From Chara braunii (taxonomy: Eukaryota > Streptophyta > Charophyceae > Charales > Characeae): a stretch of DNA of 60,274 nucleotides. The translations under genes and the position numbers were made by a program. The notes beneath the pieces are model-generated. The model did no database searches, was not told where the DNA came from, and was given only the letters and a program-made list of their open reading frames with translations. The stretch is from the NCBI GenBank assembly GCA_003427395.1, contig BFEA01000675.1:506531-566804 (forward strand), given 5' to 3'. Shown here one piece after another: positions 30,464 to 40,466 of this stretch; position 1 is the stretch's first letter; the number at the start of each line of letters is the position of its first letter.

Positions 30464-31799
30464 TCACTGCGCCCCCATTCGCTCCGCCAGTGCGTCTCGT
30501 AGAATCAACGCATCCCCTGTCGACGACTCCATACACATCGGCCTCAAGGGACGCTCTATCCCAAGATCCACCCTGCGACGCACACCGTCCGGGCCAACAT
30601 TCCACAGTAGATTGTCGTCGAAGGGGATGCCCGCGTCGATGAGTATGTTGTGCTGAATGCAGACTGCGACGAACTGCTGCGGCAACGTCTCCATGTTCGT
30701 CTTGTTGGAGCGAAGGAACAACCTCCACATCCCCTTCAGTCTCCCGAAAGTCCTCTCAACTGTTCCCCTCGCCGTCTTCTGCTTGTTGTCGAAGCGCAAG
30801 TCCGACGGGGTTTGTGAGAGACCGCTGTAGGGGACGACTACCCATTCGGAGGGCGGATAACCGTTGTCCCCCAACATATAGTCGTTCGTCCGCACACCGA
30901 AAGGCAGCATGACAGGTGGCCCAGTGAAAAGTTCCCCCGCCTCCCCTCGCGCTCATAAACTGGACAGGTGGACGATCCTCACGTTGTGGCAACTTCCGGG
31001 ATAACCGACAAACACATCCAACACGCGCAAGTTCAAATCGACGACGACCTGCGCCTGGACGGATAAACGGTGTTTTATATCGTAGCAGTCCTCCCCGGGG
31101 CAATTCCCTGGCTTGTCGATGAAGATGTGGGTGCAGTCGATGCACCCATGGCAGTTAGGGAAACCCTTATCAACGAAAGCGTGCAAGACGACAGCCGTCT
31201 GCAGACCCGTCGGTCAGGATATCTTGTCGGGGTACGCACTCAGCAACACCGCAGTTACATCCCGCACAGCCACCAACCCGGAAGATCTGCCAATGCCGAA
31301 GCTGCATGTCCCGCTCTCGTACGTCTCCCCCGACGCCCATTTGCACAAAGCGTACGCGACAATGTGGTCAGGCTGGAGGGGCTCCCTATAGAAAGTGACA
31401 CGCCGTTCAAGGAAGGGAGACAAAGCTTTCGTGATCTCTCGAAACACACGTGGCGACATGCGCAGCTTGTCCTTGAAGTAGTCCGCCGTCGCACCGAAAA
31501 TCCTCCCACGTCCCGCCTGTCCGTCGCTTCATCCACCACCTGGGCGTCGCTCTGGGGAATGCTCCACACCCTATGGCGTAGCACACCTGCAGCACGACGT
31601 CGCAAATGGGACCACTGTCCTCTCCCTCCATATTCGTGGACTGCAGCGTCCTCTTCCGCCGTGGGCGAATGGCCGCTCTCATCTTCCCCTCGCCCCTCTG
31701 CAATTGACACCGGAAGAGGATGGCATTCACAGCCGCTGCCACGGCCGTCCTCTCCTCCTTGCTCAGTGTGTCACGTCCCGTCCCCCCGTTCGCCTCCAT
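30464..31799 (-). pseudogene. PIF/Harbinger DDE transposase, disrupted
   Basis: On the minus strand a DDE_Tnp_4-type transposase starts at MEANGGTGRD (31799). GTWEDFR is followed by a one-base frameshift near 31475, after which a single frame runs to 30464 with two TGA codons (31214-31216 and 30953-30955). HGCIDCTHIFID holds the first catalytic Asp (about 31138), YMLGDNGYPP the probable second (about 30868) and TVERTFGRLK the Glu (about 30757), so the triad looks intact. The conserved PGSxHD motif reads PGSCHN. The ISW-like context suggests the first TGA was a Trp codon. The enzyme would cut and join the element ends. As written only fragments can be translated unless the gaps are spliced, which I see no evidence for. 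Confidence 0.88.
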
Positions 31800-32406
31800 C
31801 GCCAAAACTGGTACGGTATGGAGGGGCGTCGCCAAGTGCAGAAGACTCCACGTGTGGCGGGCCGCACAACAGCGCTGCTGCGATTGACGACCCGAGTGCA
31901 GAGCGTGCACGTCGACGATCAAGCTCGGCTGCGAAGACGACAACGACGGCGATCGTGTGACGGCGTGTCTGCTGCTTTGGACTCGTACATGTACATTCGG
32001 CGTGCCCGCCGACACGCATCTGCCACCCCGTACCCAAACGCTTCCGCCGAGGAACGTTGCTGCCGTCAGCCACAAGGGACGCCCACGGTACTGGCCGGTC
32101 GCTTGCGGAAATTCGAATTATAAATTTTGAACCGGGCCTCCGCGCCTTTTTCGTGCCATTTTTTTTTTTTCCGCCGCCAACTTTCGAACTCGCAACGCCC
32201 GCCCGAGCTGGACCAACGACGTCGGCACGGACACACCTTGCTGGACCAACCTCCTCCCCCCCCCCCGCGTCCGCTTGTCGATATATGAAAGTGGCCGTGG
32301 GAGGCCCCGAGGAATCGTCCTTGGGGAACAATTCCAAGGATGAGTGGAACGACGGTGCGAATTTCCTCGGGCGACGCCGGGATAATTTCCTCGGGGCCCG
32401 AGGACA

Positions 32407-32431
32407 GCCTGAGGAGTGTCGAACAAGCCCC
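32407..32431 (-). repeat. Right TIR of Harbinger element
   Basis: The minus strand reads GGGGCTTGTTCGACACTCC then TCAGGC, and is followed outward by the ATT duplication. Subterminal CCTCGGG/CCCCGAGG copies lie near 32306, 32364, 32388 and 32397. Confidence 0.9.
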
Positions 32432-33215
32432 ATTGCCATTTAGTGTTTTTTTTGCCGTTTTGAACTAAAAGTGTGACCCAGGAGCAGTTTTCCCAAAAAG
32501 AAAAGAAAAGAAAAATAGGCCCCACCTTTCCCGATCACCCAGAACCCGTGGTTTGGGCGCCGAGTACGGATCCTGGCTTATCACATGCTCATCCGCTTGC
32601 TTTGGAAAGGAGACTCGTATGCTCAATCCACCATTAGTAAAGTTAGTTGGGAGAAGATCACAGAGAAAAAGAGAGCAGGGGGTCTGGGAATCATAGACCC
32701 CGTAACTCAGAATGGGGCCCTGTTAGCTAAGTGGCCAGCGAGCGCACTCTGTGCCACCGAGAAACGGACGTGGATTATCCTAGCCCAATACTCACTCGCT
32801 AAGGACTGGCACTTATCAGACCCGGATGCAGTCTGGCACGACCTGTTAATGCGCATTCCTTTACCGCCAGATCAGAGGGGAGGACCTGGAGCAGCAGCTT
32901 GAAGGCTTGGGGGAAGATGCTTTCCCAAATCCTCGAGGAGGCTACCACCAGGGAGGAAATCCTCAATAGCTGTCTCTTTGAAAACCCTTTTATCGGTAAT
33001 GTGTGGGGCTCTCCTTTTCTGTGGCCAGAGCGCCTGGCAACTTTGGCCTCAAATGGATGCACCGCGGTATTTGCCTTATTCGGCATATTTGGGATGACGA
33101 ACACGGCAGGTGGAAGTCTGCAAATGACCTCAGGCCACTCCTCTCTGGGCTGCATTGAAAATCACCTCACTGAGGTTACCACAGCTATTCCCCCAACATG
33201 GTCTTCTGCTCTCGC

Positions 33216-33405
33216 AAAATGGACATCTTTTATTTTTTTGAACGAAAATGAAACCAAGTTTTTTGGCCGAAAACTCGTCAAAATTTGCTGTTCCTGAGGG
33301 TCCAGCGTTCAGAAACAGCAAATTTTGACGAGTTTTCGGCCAAAAGACTTGGTTTCAATTTCGTTCAAAAAATAAAAGATGTCCATTTTGACGAAATGGC
33401 AGTCT
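33216..33405. mobile_element. Foldback MITE inserted in LINE
   Basis: The left arm CAAAATGGACATCTTTTAT...GAACGAAA.TGAAACC ...GGCCGAAAACTCGTC AAAATTTGCTG is mirrored almost perfectly by the right arm from 33313, leaving a loop of about 20 bp. Arms are roughly 75-80 bp. Its outer sequence (TTTCGTCAAAA.GGACAT) is shared with the larger foldback element at 56409-56707, so both belong to one family. Confidence 0.85.
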
Positions 33406-33828
33406 AAACTGAATCAGTGGTACAAGTCCCCAACCTTCCCGAATCTCTTCTTCAGGATTGACAAACTCTGGGTGGATGGGACAGCGGAGGCCTCGGAGTG
33501 GACCCTCCAAGAGACCAAGCTGCATCAGTCTAAGGAACCCGAAGTCATCTCCCCAGGAGATATAGAGGAGGTGAGTCCAACAGAAGAAGGCCACGCATGA
33601 AGAATCAACCTTCCACATCATGATGCAGACGATCCCCGTGAAGCACTGGAAAGTAGACATTTGCAAGCTCGGTTGGTCGGTCACAGGACCGGATAACTCT
33701 TACACCAAAGTGCCCATTCCTGAGTACTCTGCTAGGGCGGGTTCTAATTTCCTCTCAAGACCACAATCCCTCCAGGCCGGTCTTTCTCTCAACTAGCAGC
33801 AACGAGTCTCCTTCCTTGGTCTCAAACC

Positions 33829-33851
33829 CGCCCCCCCCCCCCCCCCCCCCC
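33829..33851. repeat. Poly-C run
   Basis: About 22 consecutive C. It may be a slippage-prone remnant within the LINE debris, and its length may not be exact in the assembly. Confidence 0.9.
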
Positions 33852-33875
33852 AAATGGCTTCTTTTCTTCATCCAT

Positions 33876-34092
33876 ATTAAACCACCAGTACTTTGGCCCA
33901 GCTATCGATGCCGAGCCTGGAATGCCCCCTGCATGGCAATTTTTGCCGAACCGCCAGGGTACCGTTTCAAATTGTTTTTGGCTGGCGCTTCCAGCCATTG
34001 TGGTCCCGTACCCCGAAGCCCGAAAGGCGCGGCGCGCTAACGGGGAAACGCCGCGGCCGATAGCTGGGCCAAGTATTGGTGGTTTAATATAT
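33876..34092. mobile_element. Foldback MITE with TTAA or TA flanks
   Basis: The left end ATTAAACCACCAGTACTTTG then GCCCAGCTATCG is mirrored at the right end, which on minus reads ATTAAACCACCAATACTTGG. Both sides can be read as ACCACC preceded by TTAA (or AACCACC preceded by TA), giving a duplicated TTAA or TA target. It is about 210 bp long with no coding capacity. TTAA would suggest a piggyBac-type source and TA a Tc1/mariner type. The sequence alone does not decide. Confidence 0.8.
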
Positions 34093-34656
34093 CCTCTCCT
34101 CTCTCTTGAACCCAAAGTAGGCAGCCTACAGTGGTTGCACCTACACTCATGTTTGCCCACGGCAATGTAGTGTTCTGAGAAGGGTATGGAAGTCTCAGCT
34201 TTCTGTGACGTGTGCACCCACCCCTGTTTGGAAGACCGGCTGCACCACTGGTGGGAATGCCTCATGGCCAGAGGCTTCTGGGAAGAACTAAATGTCTGGT
34301 GGGCGAGCGCCTACAGTGTGGTGAATGTTTGGCATCAAGACTCCATTTTGGCAGGGAGATTCAATCCTCTCTTCAAAAAACAACAACTCTGAGTCAGTGA
34401 AGTGGCTCATTGCTTCAGAAGGACAGCTTTTTGGAATCTGTGGCTGGCAAGGAGTGAGAGGAGGTTCTTCAATACAAACTCTTCTCTCCCCTCCCTGCTA
34501 GCACAGTTCAAGCGTACAGTCTGCTTAGATATCTTAGTGGACTGGATAAGGATCAAGAAGAGCTCACCCTCCATGGACACAGCCAGAGCTACTTTTCGTC
34601 AGAGATGGTCTTCACCCTACAAATGGGCGGACTTCTCTGAGAGGGTAACTTCAGTA

Positions 34657-34821
34657 GAATCACAAAAACGAGTTATAATTGCACTGTGGGGCAAGATACA
34701 GTTAGCAATTCCACTCGGGGCACCCTACTTGGCCAGAAAGCTGGGTTGTATACAATGCCCGAACTGCAATTCGAAACTGCATGTTGGCCCATAGTGCAAT
34801 TATAACTCGTTTTTGTGATTC
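34657..34821. mobile_element. Foldback MITE, 165 bp
   Basis: GAATCACAAAAACGAGTTAT then AATTGCACTGTGGG (34657-34690) is mirrored by CCCATAGTGCAATTATAACT then CGTTTTTGTGATTC (34788-34821), nearly perfect over 34 bp. It terminates the LINE coding trace. No clear target duplication was found. Confidence 0.85.
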
Positions 34822-36160
34822 CCGCGTAGTTTCCCCAAAGATTTTTTTTCCGAATCTCTTGTGGAGTCACCCGACGCATAGCCCTTGACAACTGAGTCTC
34901 TTCATCATCCATATTTTACTTTTCTCTCTAGTCCATACCCCTTCATATCTCCCTCTCCCTCTAGAATAGCACTGCTTCGCAGATAGTGTTATTATGTCTC
35001 AGGGCCTCAATGGACGGTATGCTACACGAGGACAGAAACTACGTTTCGCAAACGTCTCGACGTACAGCACCCTCGCGGATCGTGTCGGTGAAAACTCGCG
35101 AATGATGTCAAACTCGAAGTTCGTGAGTGTGAGCATGAGCAGCTGCCTGTAGCTCGCGTGAACTCATAGGTCCTCGGAAGGTCTGCTGGTGGAGCTGCGA
35201 ATCCACGTGAGTGCAGTACGTTGGTCCAAAGTGTGTCCGTCCAAAAAGTCTAGACATTTGCGCATGTCAGGCCCCACACGAACTCGTCTAGCGGTGTCCG
35301 CGAGTGATTTCGCGTGTGCTGTGTGGCGGTGGTGCAATAAATGAAACGGTGATTTTTGGCCTCCCGAGTCCTCGCGAGTTTCAAGGTCGTTTCGTTTCGT
35401 CGTCCGGCGAGGCCATCAGTCTACTTATATCAGGCTACTTTTCTGTCCCTTGGAAGCGAACCCCGGTAAATTAAATGTTTATTGCTCCCTGTACTTATGG
35501 TCTTGTTTCCGGATAGACTGTGGGGACCTCAGCCCCTCTTGTTCTCAGACTGGACGCTGGGCCCGATTCCCAACATGTGCATCTCCCCAACATCAACAAC
35601 ATCAAGAACATCAACAACATCAACAACATCAACAGTGGCAACAGGAGCAATATTGACAATTGCAACGTCTACAATAACTGCATCAATACGTACAACAGTG
35701 ACATCACCAATTCTTCCACTATGTGTTCTGACACAGCGGCCATTTGCTCAGGTGTGTGACGAATTGGGTGATGATCACATGGTGTCAGCATCGTTTGGCT
35801 GTCAGTCTCAGTCTGTTGTAGTGAATATCGGAGATTTGACGGACGTGGGAGCGGCGATCCGGGTGCCTGCTCCGGAAGTTTTGTTGACATCCGTTTCACA
35901 GCCTTACCAATAGCCTGCTGAAGATCAAAAGGCATCATCATCATCGGTTGACAACGGTACTTCGGCGGAGGCAGGTGACACGGCTCCCCCGCTTATTCTG
36001 AAAGTTTTTTTTACAATTAATTTGTCATCTACCCAGCAGTCTGATGCTGGCAATGACATCATGTGTGATGGTTACCGTACTATGACGACGACGACAGGGC
36101 TTTTTTTATTTCGCAGGGGTGGACTATCCCCCCCAAGAGGTTAATACTAATGAGCTGTGG
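34822..36160. other. Intergenic, no supported gene
   Basis: Contains a CTCGCG-rich stretch (35040-35320) and the CAACAT repeat below. The frame 35482-35913 is open for 143 codons, Thr/Ser-rich around the simple repeat, with no domain. Confidence 0.45.
35588..35640. repeat. (CAACAT)n-like repeat
   Basis: ATCAACAACATCAAGAACAT and similar words repeat with a 9-bp higher-order period. Translations are poly-Gln/His or Thr/Ser. Confidence 0.85.
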
Positions 36161-36869
36161 CGTGGTATAATCATGGGGTGGCTCAGGCAGTTGACCGCGG
36201 GGAGGGTTGGATTCAATGGGCTTGGCATGTGTCTTGATTGTTTCACTCCTGCGTCGACATCACCTGTCGGAGTCCCTCTTTGACCTATGGTTTCCCCCTG
36301 TTCCTTCTCTGTTGCCTGTCCCGACTGTCATATTCTGTGGTTGGCACTGCCAGTGGGTGGGTGGCACGATGGAGATGGGCGAGAGGAAGGTTTGTCGCTT
36401 GGGTGGTGGATAGGGGGAGGAGATAGGATAATCAATAAGGGATGGGCTGAAATCTGGTTGGCAAAATGGCAGGGGGAAGAGCATGCATGGCAGATGTGTG
36501 CTAATAATAATAATAATGATATATGTCGCAGATGTTGCTAACCTCTGCCAGATATTTGACAAAACGATTACCTGTGAATGATCTTCGCAGGGTGAATAGC
36601 TTAGGTTAAGGGAGGGTAGGCTGACGACCTCTGGTGGTGGAAAATGAGAATCATGGAGCTGGGAAGTGGCCTTATGCACGGAGGGGGCCTAGGGTTTGCC
36701 ATGCACGGTTATGACTGTGAAGCATTAGGGTAGATTAGAGGACAGTTTGTCATCCTCTCCATGGCTAGACCTTGATACATGCTGTGACCTGGCTGATAAT
36801 TGTGTGGGCAGCCAATCCCCTCCGGAGAGGGCAATCAATGCTGTTCTGCCAGGTATACTGTCTCCTATC

Positions 36870-36960
36870 TTGTCCGTGGAACGCTGGACCCGGTGTCCAG
36901 CAGGTGATGCTCCCCACCAATAGATTGGAGCCATCTATAATCTGGGGCTTGCTATTGGAG

Positions 36961-36993
<33 letters not shown>
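36870..36993 (+). mobile_element. LINE 3' end with poly-A tail, second copy
   Basis: CCGGTGTCCAGCAGGTGATG then CTCCCCACCAATAGATTGGAGCC matches the LINE 3' end at 15378-15419. It is followed by an A run of about 27 (36967-36993). The coding region upstream is not recognisable. Confidence 0.7.
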
Positions 36994-36996
<3 letters not shown>

Positions 36997-37311
36997 GCCC
37001 TTACCCCTCCTTCAGACCACTCTGGACTGGGTCCGAGACCTGATGCAGCTTGAATGATGGAGTTGTCCTCAGTTGGAAAGAGACTGGACCCCACCGCGGG
37101 AGGATTGGATAATATAACAGCATTTGTTTTTCTTTAAAAAAAAAGAAAAAAAAGAAAAAAAAAGGATGCTCGTATCACCTCCAATAGCAGGTTCCCACAG
37201 TGTTTTTGGGGGGGAAAAAAAACAGATGCATCTGTTGCTATTCATCCATAGGAGCGGATGCATCTGTCCACTTTCTGCCGGAACATGCACTTGAACGTTT
37301 GTGGTTCCAAC

Positions 37312-37341
37312 GGTGATGTGGTGATGTGGTGATGTGGTGAG
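37312..37341. repeat. 8-bp tandem repeat GGTGATGT
   Basis: Three and a half perfect copies of GGTGATGT. Confidence 0.9.
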
Positions 37342-38272
37342 GCCCTAACCAATAGCAGCTGTAATTGCCCCTCCCCAAGCTCGACTGCTCAACACTGTAC
37401 ATGTATGTCGACTCAATTTACGACGACATACATTCTGACTGATAGGACATTTTGAATCAATGTAGGACATTTTGAATGTATTTGGTTCGAACCCATAACG
37501 GTCCAGATACATTACATTGGAGCCAATGTTTTGTAGTGGCTTGACGCGGGTTCTGGGTTTACTCCAGCCTGGCTGCCAACTCGGCGTTCATTTCTTCCAC
37601 ATCCGAGCGAGCTGTCCGGCAGCGGACTGACGACAGCACGCAGACGGAAGGCCCTTCTTTTTTTTTCTTCGGGACATGCATGGCCCCTGCGCAAGGATGA
37701 CACGGTAAGCACCAAAAAAGAACGGTATCCAGACAACGAGCGCCAAACTGAAAAACAGAAACAGACGGCAAGCACTCAGCCCCTTTCACTGATTGGCACA
37801 GGCATGCAGCGAAACGGTAAGCACTCGAGAGCTCGAGTCCTATCGAAAATCAAATGGATATAGGGGCTGATTGACAACATTGGTAGACTACTCTCCACGT
37901 GCACTAAAGACAAAAGAAATGGCGATGTATCTTTCCATGTTCTGGGGAGGATTCAGTCTCGTTTTGCACCTTTGGAGAGTATAGGAGCGAGGCCCTTACT
38001 ACCCACAGGGGTAAGGCTCGGCCGTGCGAGTTGGCCCCATGCCAGGTGACCCCTCGGGCGAGGTCCCACTAGCCAAGAGGATTTGATTGAATGTCTGCAT
38101 CTCGATGTGTGTGTGGAAAGGTGCCGAAAATCGAGATCGAACTGCTTTTCTGCACCTATGCTTAAAACAGGTCCAGATTCAGGATCTTTCTCCAATACTC
38201 TTTGCCGACCCCACCCCTGGTTCTGGTTCTGCTTTCTCTGTTTCGAACTATGTACTACCTTGGTCGTTGGGC

Positions 38273-38275
<3 letters not shown>

Positions 38276-38316
<41 letters not shown>

Positions 38317-38352
38317 TTTTTTTTTTTTTTTTTTTTCAGTTTTTTTTTTTTG
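38276..38352. repeat. Poly-T tract
   Basis: About 75 bases of almost pure T with three interruptions, near a shorter A-rich stretch at 38395-38415. It could be the poly-A tail of a minus-strand retrocopy, but no body was identified. Confidence 0.9.
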
Positions 38353-38539
38353 GCCCCTATTTTGAATGGAATGAATTTCAAAAATAAATTGAACCAAAAA
38401 AAATAAAAAAAAATCAAATGGATAGAATAATGCTGGGAGGGTTCACCCACCTGGCTGAATGATACACAACCGAGCTCGAACCCTGTTCCCAATCATATGA
38501 ATTAAATGACCCTGAATTGCTGGATTGTGGGGGGGGAGT

Positions 38540-38626
38540 TGTGGCTGGCGAAGCTGTTACCTTTGTACGCACTTATCACGGTACCGGGCTCTAGGTTCAA
38601 GTTGTGTGGCCGGCGTAGCTGTCACC
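38540..38626. repeat. Tandem repeat at the insertion target, left part
   Basis: GGC..GCGAAGCTGTTACC TTTGTACGCACTTATC and GGCCGGCGTAGCTGTCACC are successive copies of a unit of roughly 75-85 bp. The second copy stops at TTA where the Tourist-like MITE begins. Its continuation is found at 49750-49830. Confidence 0.7.
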
Positions 38627-39354
38627 TTAGGGCCTAGTTGCACTACTCCCCATCCGTCACAATTCGTGGAGAGTGAAAAAAAATGAGAATTGTGTCTAAC
38701 TCGAGGCCTGGTTGCACTTACTCGCCACTATCTCTCTTCTACGGTAAAGTTCAAAATTTTTGTCTATGTTATGATCCTGGCCAATTTCGAGATACACATC
38801 CATCAGATAGTACAATGCCACCCAATTGCAGAAAGAAAAGGATGAACTTGAGAGGAGAGAGAGGATTAGAAGAAGAAGAAGTAAGAAAGAAGAAGAAGAT
38901 GGTGTACACCTGCAAAGACAAATGACAAGGCTCTTCTTCTTCGCCCAACAATCTCCTCCTCCTTATCCCCCCCCTCTCTTATTCAAACAAGAAATAATAA
39001 TACAATTTTGAATGGCTGATCCAGAATCAAAGTCCGAGTTCCTCTTCTACTGCAGGTATCACTTGAGGTCCACCATAGCCATGGCCGCCTCTCCCACTTC
39101 TCACTCTTAAAGGCCGAGGCTATGGCGGACAACTAGGCCTTGCTCAGATGCCCAAAGGACAACCCAAAGCTCAGGCCTCCATGCCTGACCCTGCCTCGAA
39201 GCTTCTTGGGGGCCCGTTCGACACTCCTCGGGCGCCTAAAGTCCCCGAGGAATTGTTCGTTCCACATATCCTCGGGGGTGCAGTCGGAAAAAAAAGAAGT
39301 GAAAACACTCCAAAGGAAATTCCTCGGGCTCCGAGGATTCCCCAGCCATTTCTT

Positions 39355-39396
39355 CCTTTTGCCCAAGGGACCTCACGAGGTCCCTTGGGCAAAAGG
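39355..39396. repeat. 42-bp near-perfect palindrome
   Basis: CCTTTTGCCCAAGGGACCTC and its inverse meet at a central AC, next to the assembly gap. A hairpin of this size may explain why the sequence breaks here. Confidence 0.9.
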
Positions 39397-39420
39397 AATC
39401 CGCTTTTCACGGAGAGGAGC

Positions 39421-39475
39421 NNNNNNNNNNNNNNNNNNNNNNNNNNNNNNNNNNNNNNNNNNNNNNNNNNNNNNN
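39421..39475. other. Assembly gap (55 N)
   Basis: A run of N inside the MITE. The true length of the MITE is therefore uncertain. Confidence 0.99.
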
Positions 39476-40425
39476 GGAACGAAGGGCCCAAATTTCCTTT
39501 TGACTAAAAGGAATTTTTCCTCGGGCTCCGAGGACGCCCCAAGGAGTGTCCAACGAGCCCCTTGGTGTAGTTCTCCCCAGTTGGGGACTCCCTGCTGCAG
39601 CGCCCACCACGGTGATGAAGATGGCTGCCACCATAGCCAGGTAAGTACCCCTGGCGCTACTCCCCCTTCCTTCCTTCTTCCTCCCTCGTGTCCTTCTCCT
39701 TCCTCCCAAGCAGCGCTGCTCCAGCATAGCGCTGCTCCAGCCAGCGCTCCACCCAATGTGTCGCCAAATTCACACACCGAAAAAGAGGCCGAACTCTCCA
39801 ACCGGCCAGAAGATATAGCGGCCTGCTTTGCCTCTTGGGCGGTGACTTCCAGGCCGCTCGGCCTCCCAAGCAACCGGTACCTCCTCCCTTTCGGAGGGAA
39901 ACATCATTGCAGACTGTGATATTGGCCGTACAGGCCCTAGACCAAGACTGGTTGGACAGATATCCGCCTAGACCTAACCTACAGCTACTAGGCCTCTAGA
40001 AATGCCACTTTTGTCTTCTTCTGCTCGGCCACCAGTACCCACACATCTACCTCTTCAGGGTGCGGTACCGGCCTACCCCCTATTTGAGTGTTTTTCCTGC
40101 TGCAGTCCCTCACTGTCACGGCCACAGGTAAGTACCGGCCCTGAGGGCCCAATGAACGAGCAAGTGCCCTGACGGGCCACACACATACTCATGCCAACCA
40201 GCACTCAGACAGGCACGGTCACACACACGCCCAAGCCAACCAACACTCAGACAGGCATGGTCACACACACACTCAACCCAACCAGCACTCAGACAGACAT
40301 GCAGTCCAGCAAGCGTCCACACACAGACTTACTAGCAGGCGGGAAACTCAGCAAGGCATTCAGTCTATGAGCAAAACTCATAAATTGGCTGTGTGTTTCA
40401 GTCCATGTTTGGACGGGTCATCACA

Positions 40426-40438
40426 CTACTCCCCCCTT
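40426..40438 (-). promoter_or_regulatory. Polypurine tract of the Ty3/gypsy element
   Basis: The minus strand reads AAGGGGGGAGTAG directly before the TGTGATG start of the 3' LTR. This is the expected place and composition for the plus-strand primer. Confidence 0.85.
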
Positions 40439-40466
40439 AAGAGCGAGGTCCCTTCGAGCGACTAAC

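Larger units (their letters stand above)
26535..32431. mobile_element. PIF/Harbinger transposon, full length, 5.9 kb
   Basis: The left end GGGGCTCATTCGACACTCC and the right end (minus strand) GGGGCTTGTTCGACACTCC form TIRs of at least 25 bp with about three mismatches. Direct 3-bp duplications ATT flank them (26532-26534, 32432-32434). A 3-bp TSD and G-rich TIRs are typical of PIF/Harbinger. Inside are an intact Myb/SANT-like ORF1 (plus) and a disrupted DDE transposase (minus), which face each other. Both ends carry many CCTCGGGG/CCCCGAGG motifs. The element is complete structurally but cannot now make its own transposase. Confidence 0.92.
32480..34656 (+). pseudogene. LINE ORF2 C-terminal half, interrupted by MITEs
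   Basis: 32585-32740 encodes LLWKGDSYAQSTISKVSWEK then RAGGLGIIDPVTQNGALLAKW, the RT-to-linker region of plant LINEs. 32905-33215 continues with linker sequence (ENPFIGNVWGSP, WPERLATLASNGC). After a foldback insertion (33216-33400) the coding trace resumes at KWQSKLNQWYKSPT. After a second insertion (33876-34092) comes a zf-RVT motif, FCDVCTHPCLEDRLHHWWEC (34198-34257), with full C-x2-C...H...C ligands. FWNLWLARSERRFF (34426-34467) is the typical C-terminal W-x-x-W-x-x-R-x-x-R-x-F end. A third foldback element starts at 34657. Numerous stops and frame changes make it dead. RT catalytic sequence is not included. Confidence 0.82.
39209..39561. mobile_element. Harbinger-type MITE inside the 3' LTR
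   Basis: The ends GGGGCCCGTTCGACACTCC and, on minus, GGGGCTCGTTGGACACTCC match the TIRs of the 26535-32431 element. TTG is duplicated at 39206-39208 and 39562-39564. The paired 5' LTR has the uninterrupted site (TTG at 48630-48632, between CGAAGCTTC and AAGTAGCTC), which proves the boundaries. Homology with the autonomous element continues for about 150 bp inside the left end, including CCTCGGGG motifs and an A8 run. It is non-coding and contains the N gap. Confidence 0.95.
38767..40425 (-). repeat. 3' LTR of the Ty3/gypsy element
   Basis: On minus it begins TGTGATGACCCG at 40425 next to the PPT and ends CATAACA at 38767. It is 1659 bp, or about 1303 bp without the MITE at 39209-39561 and its duplicated TTG. 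Near its start (40188-40300) are three copies of a roughly 44-bp unit (CCAACCAGCACTCAGACAG... CGGTCACACACAC), in U3, where enhancer repeats are common. Confidence 0.93.

Noticed and set aside
30985-30990. Asn in PGSCHN as loss of the catalytic Asp of the transposase
   Set aside because: By the RNase H-like fold the second catalytic Asp is more likely that of LGDNGYP, which is intact. The Asn change is reported only as a loss of a conserved residue.
38083-38406. Phe-rich membrane-like protein
   Set aside because: It is a translation of a poly-T tract.
39140-39919. 259-codon frame in the 3' LTR
   Set aside because: It runs through the MITE and the N gap and is broken in the other LTR, so it is not a gene.
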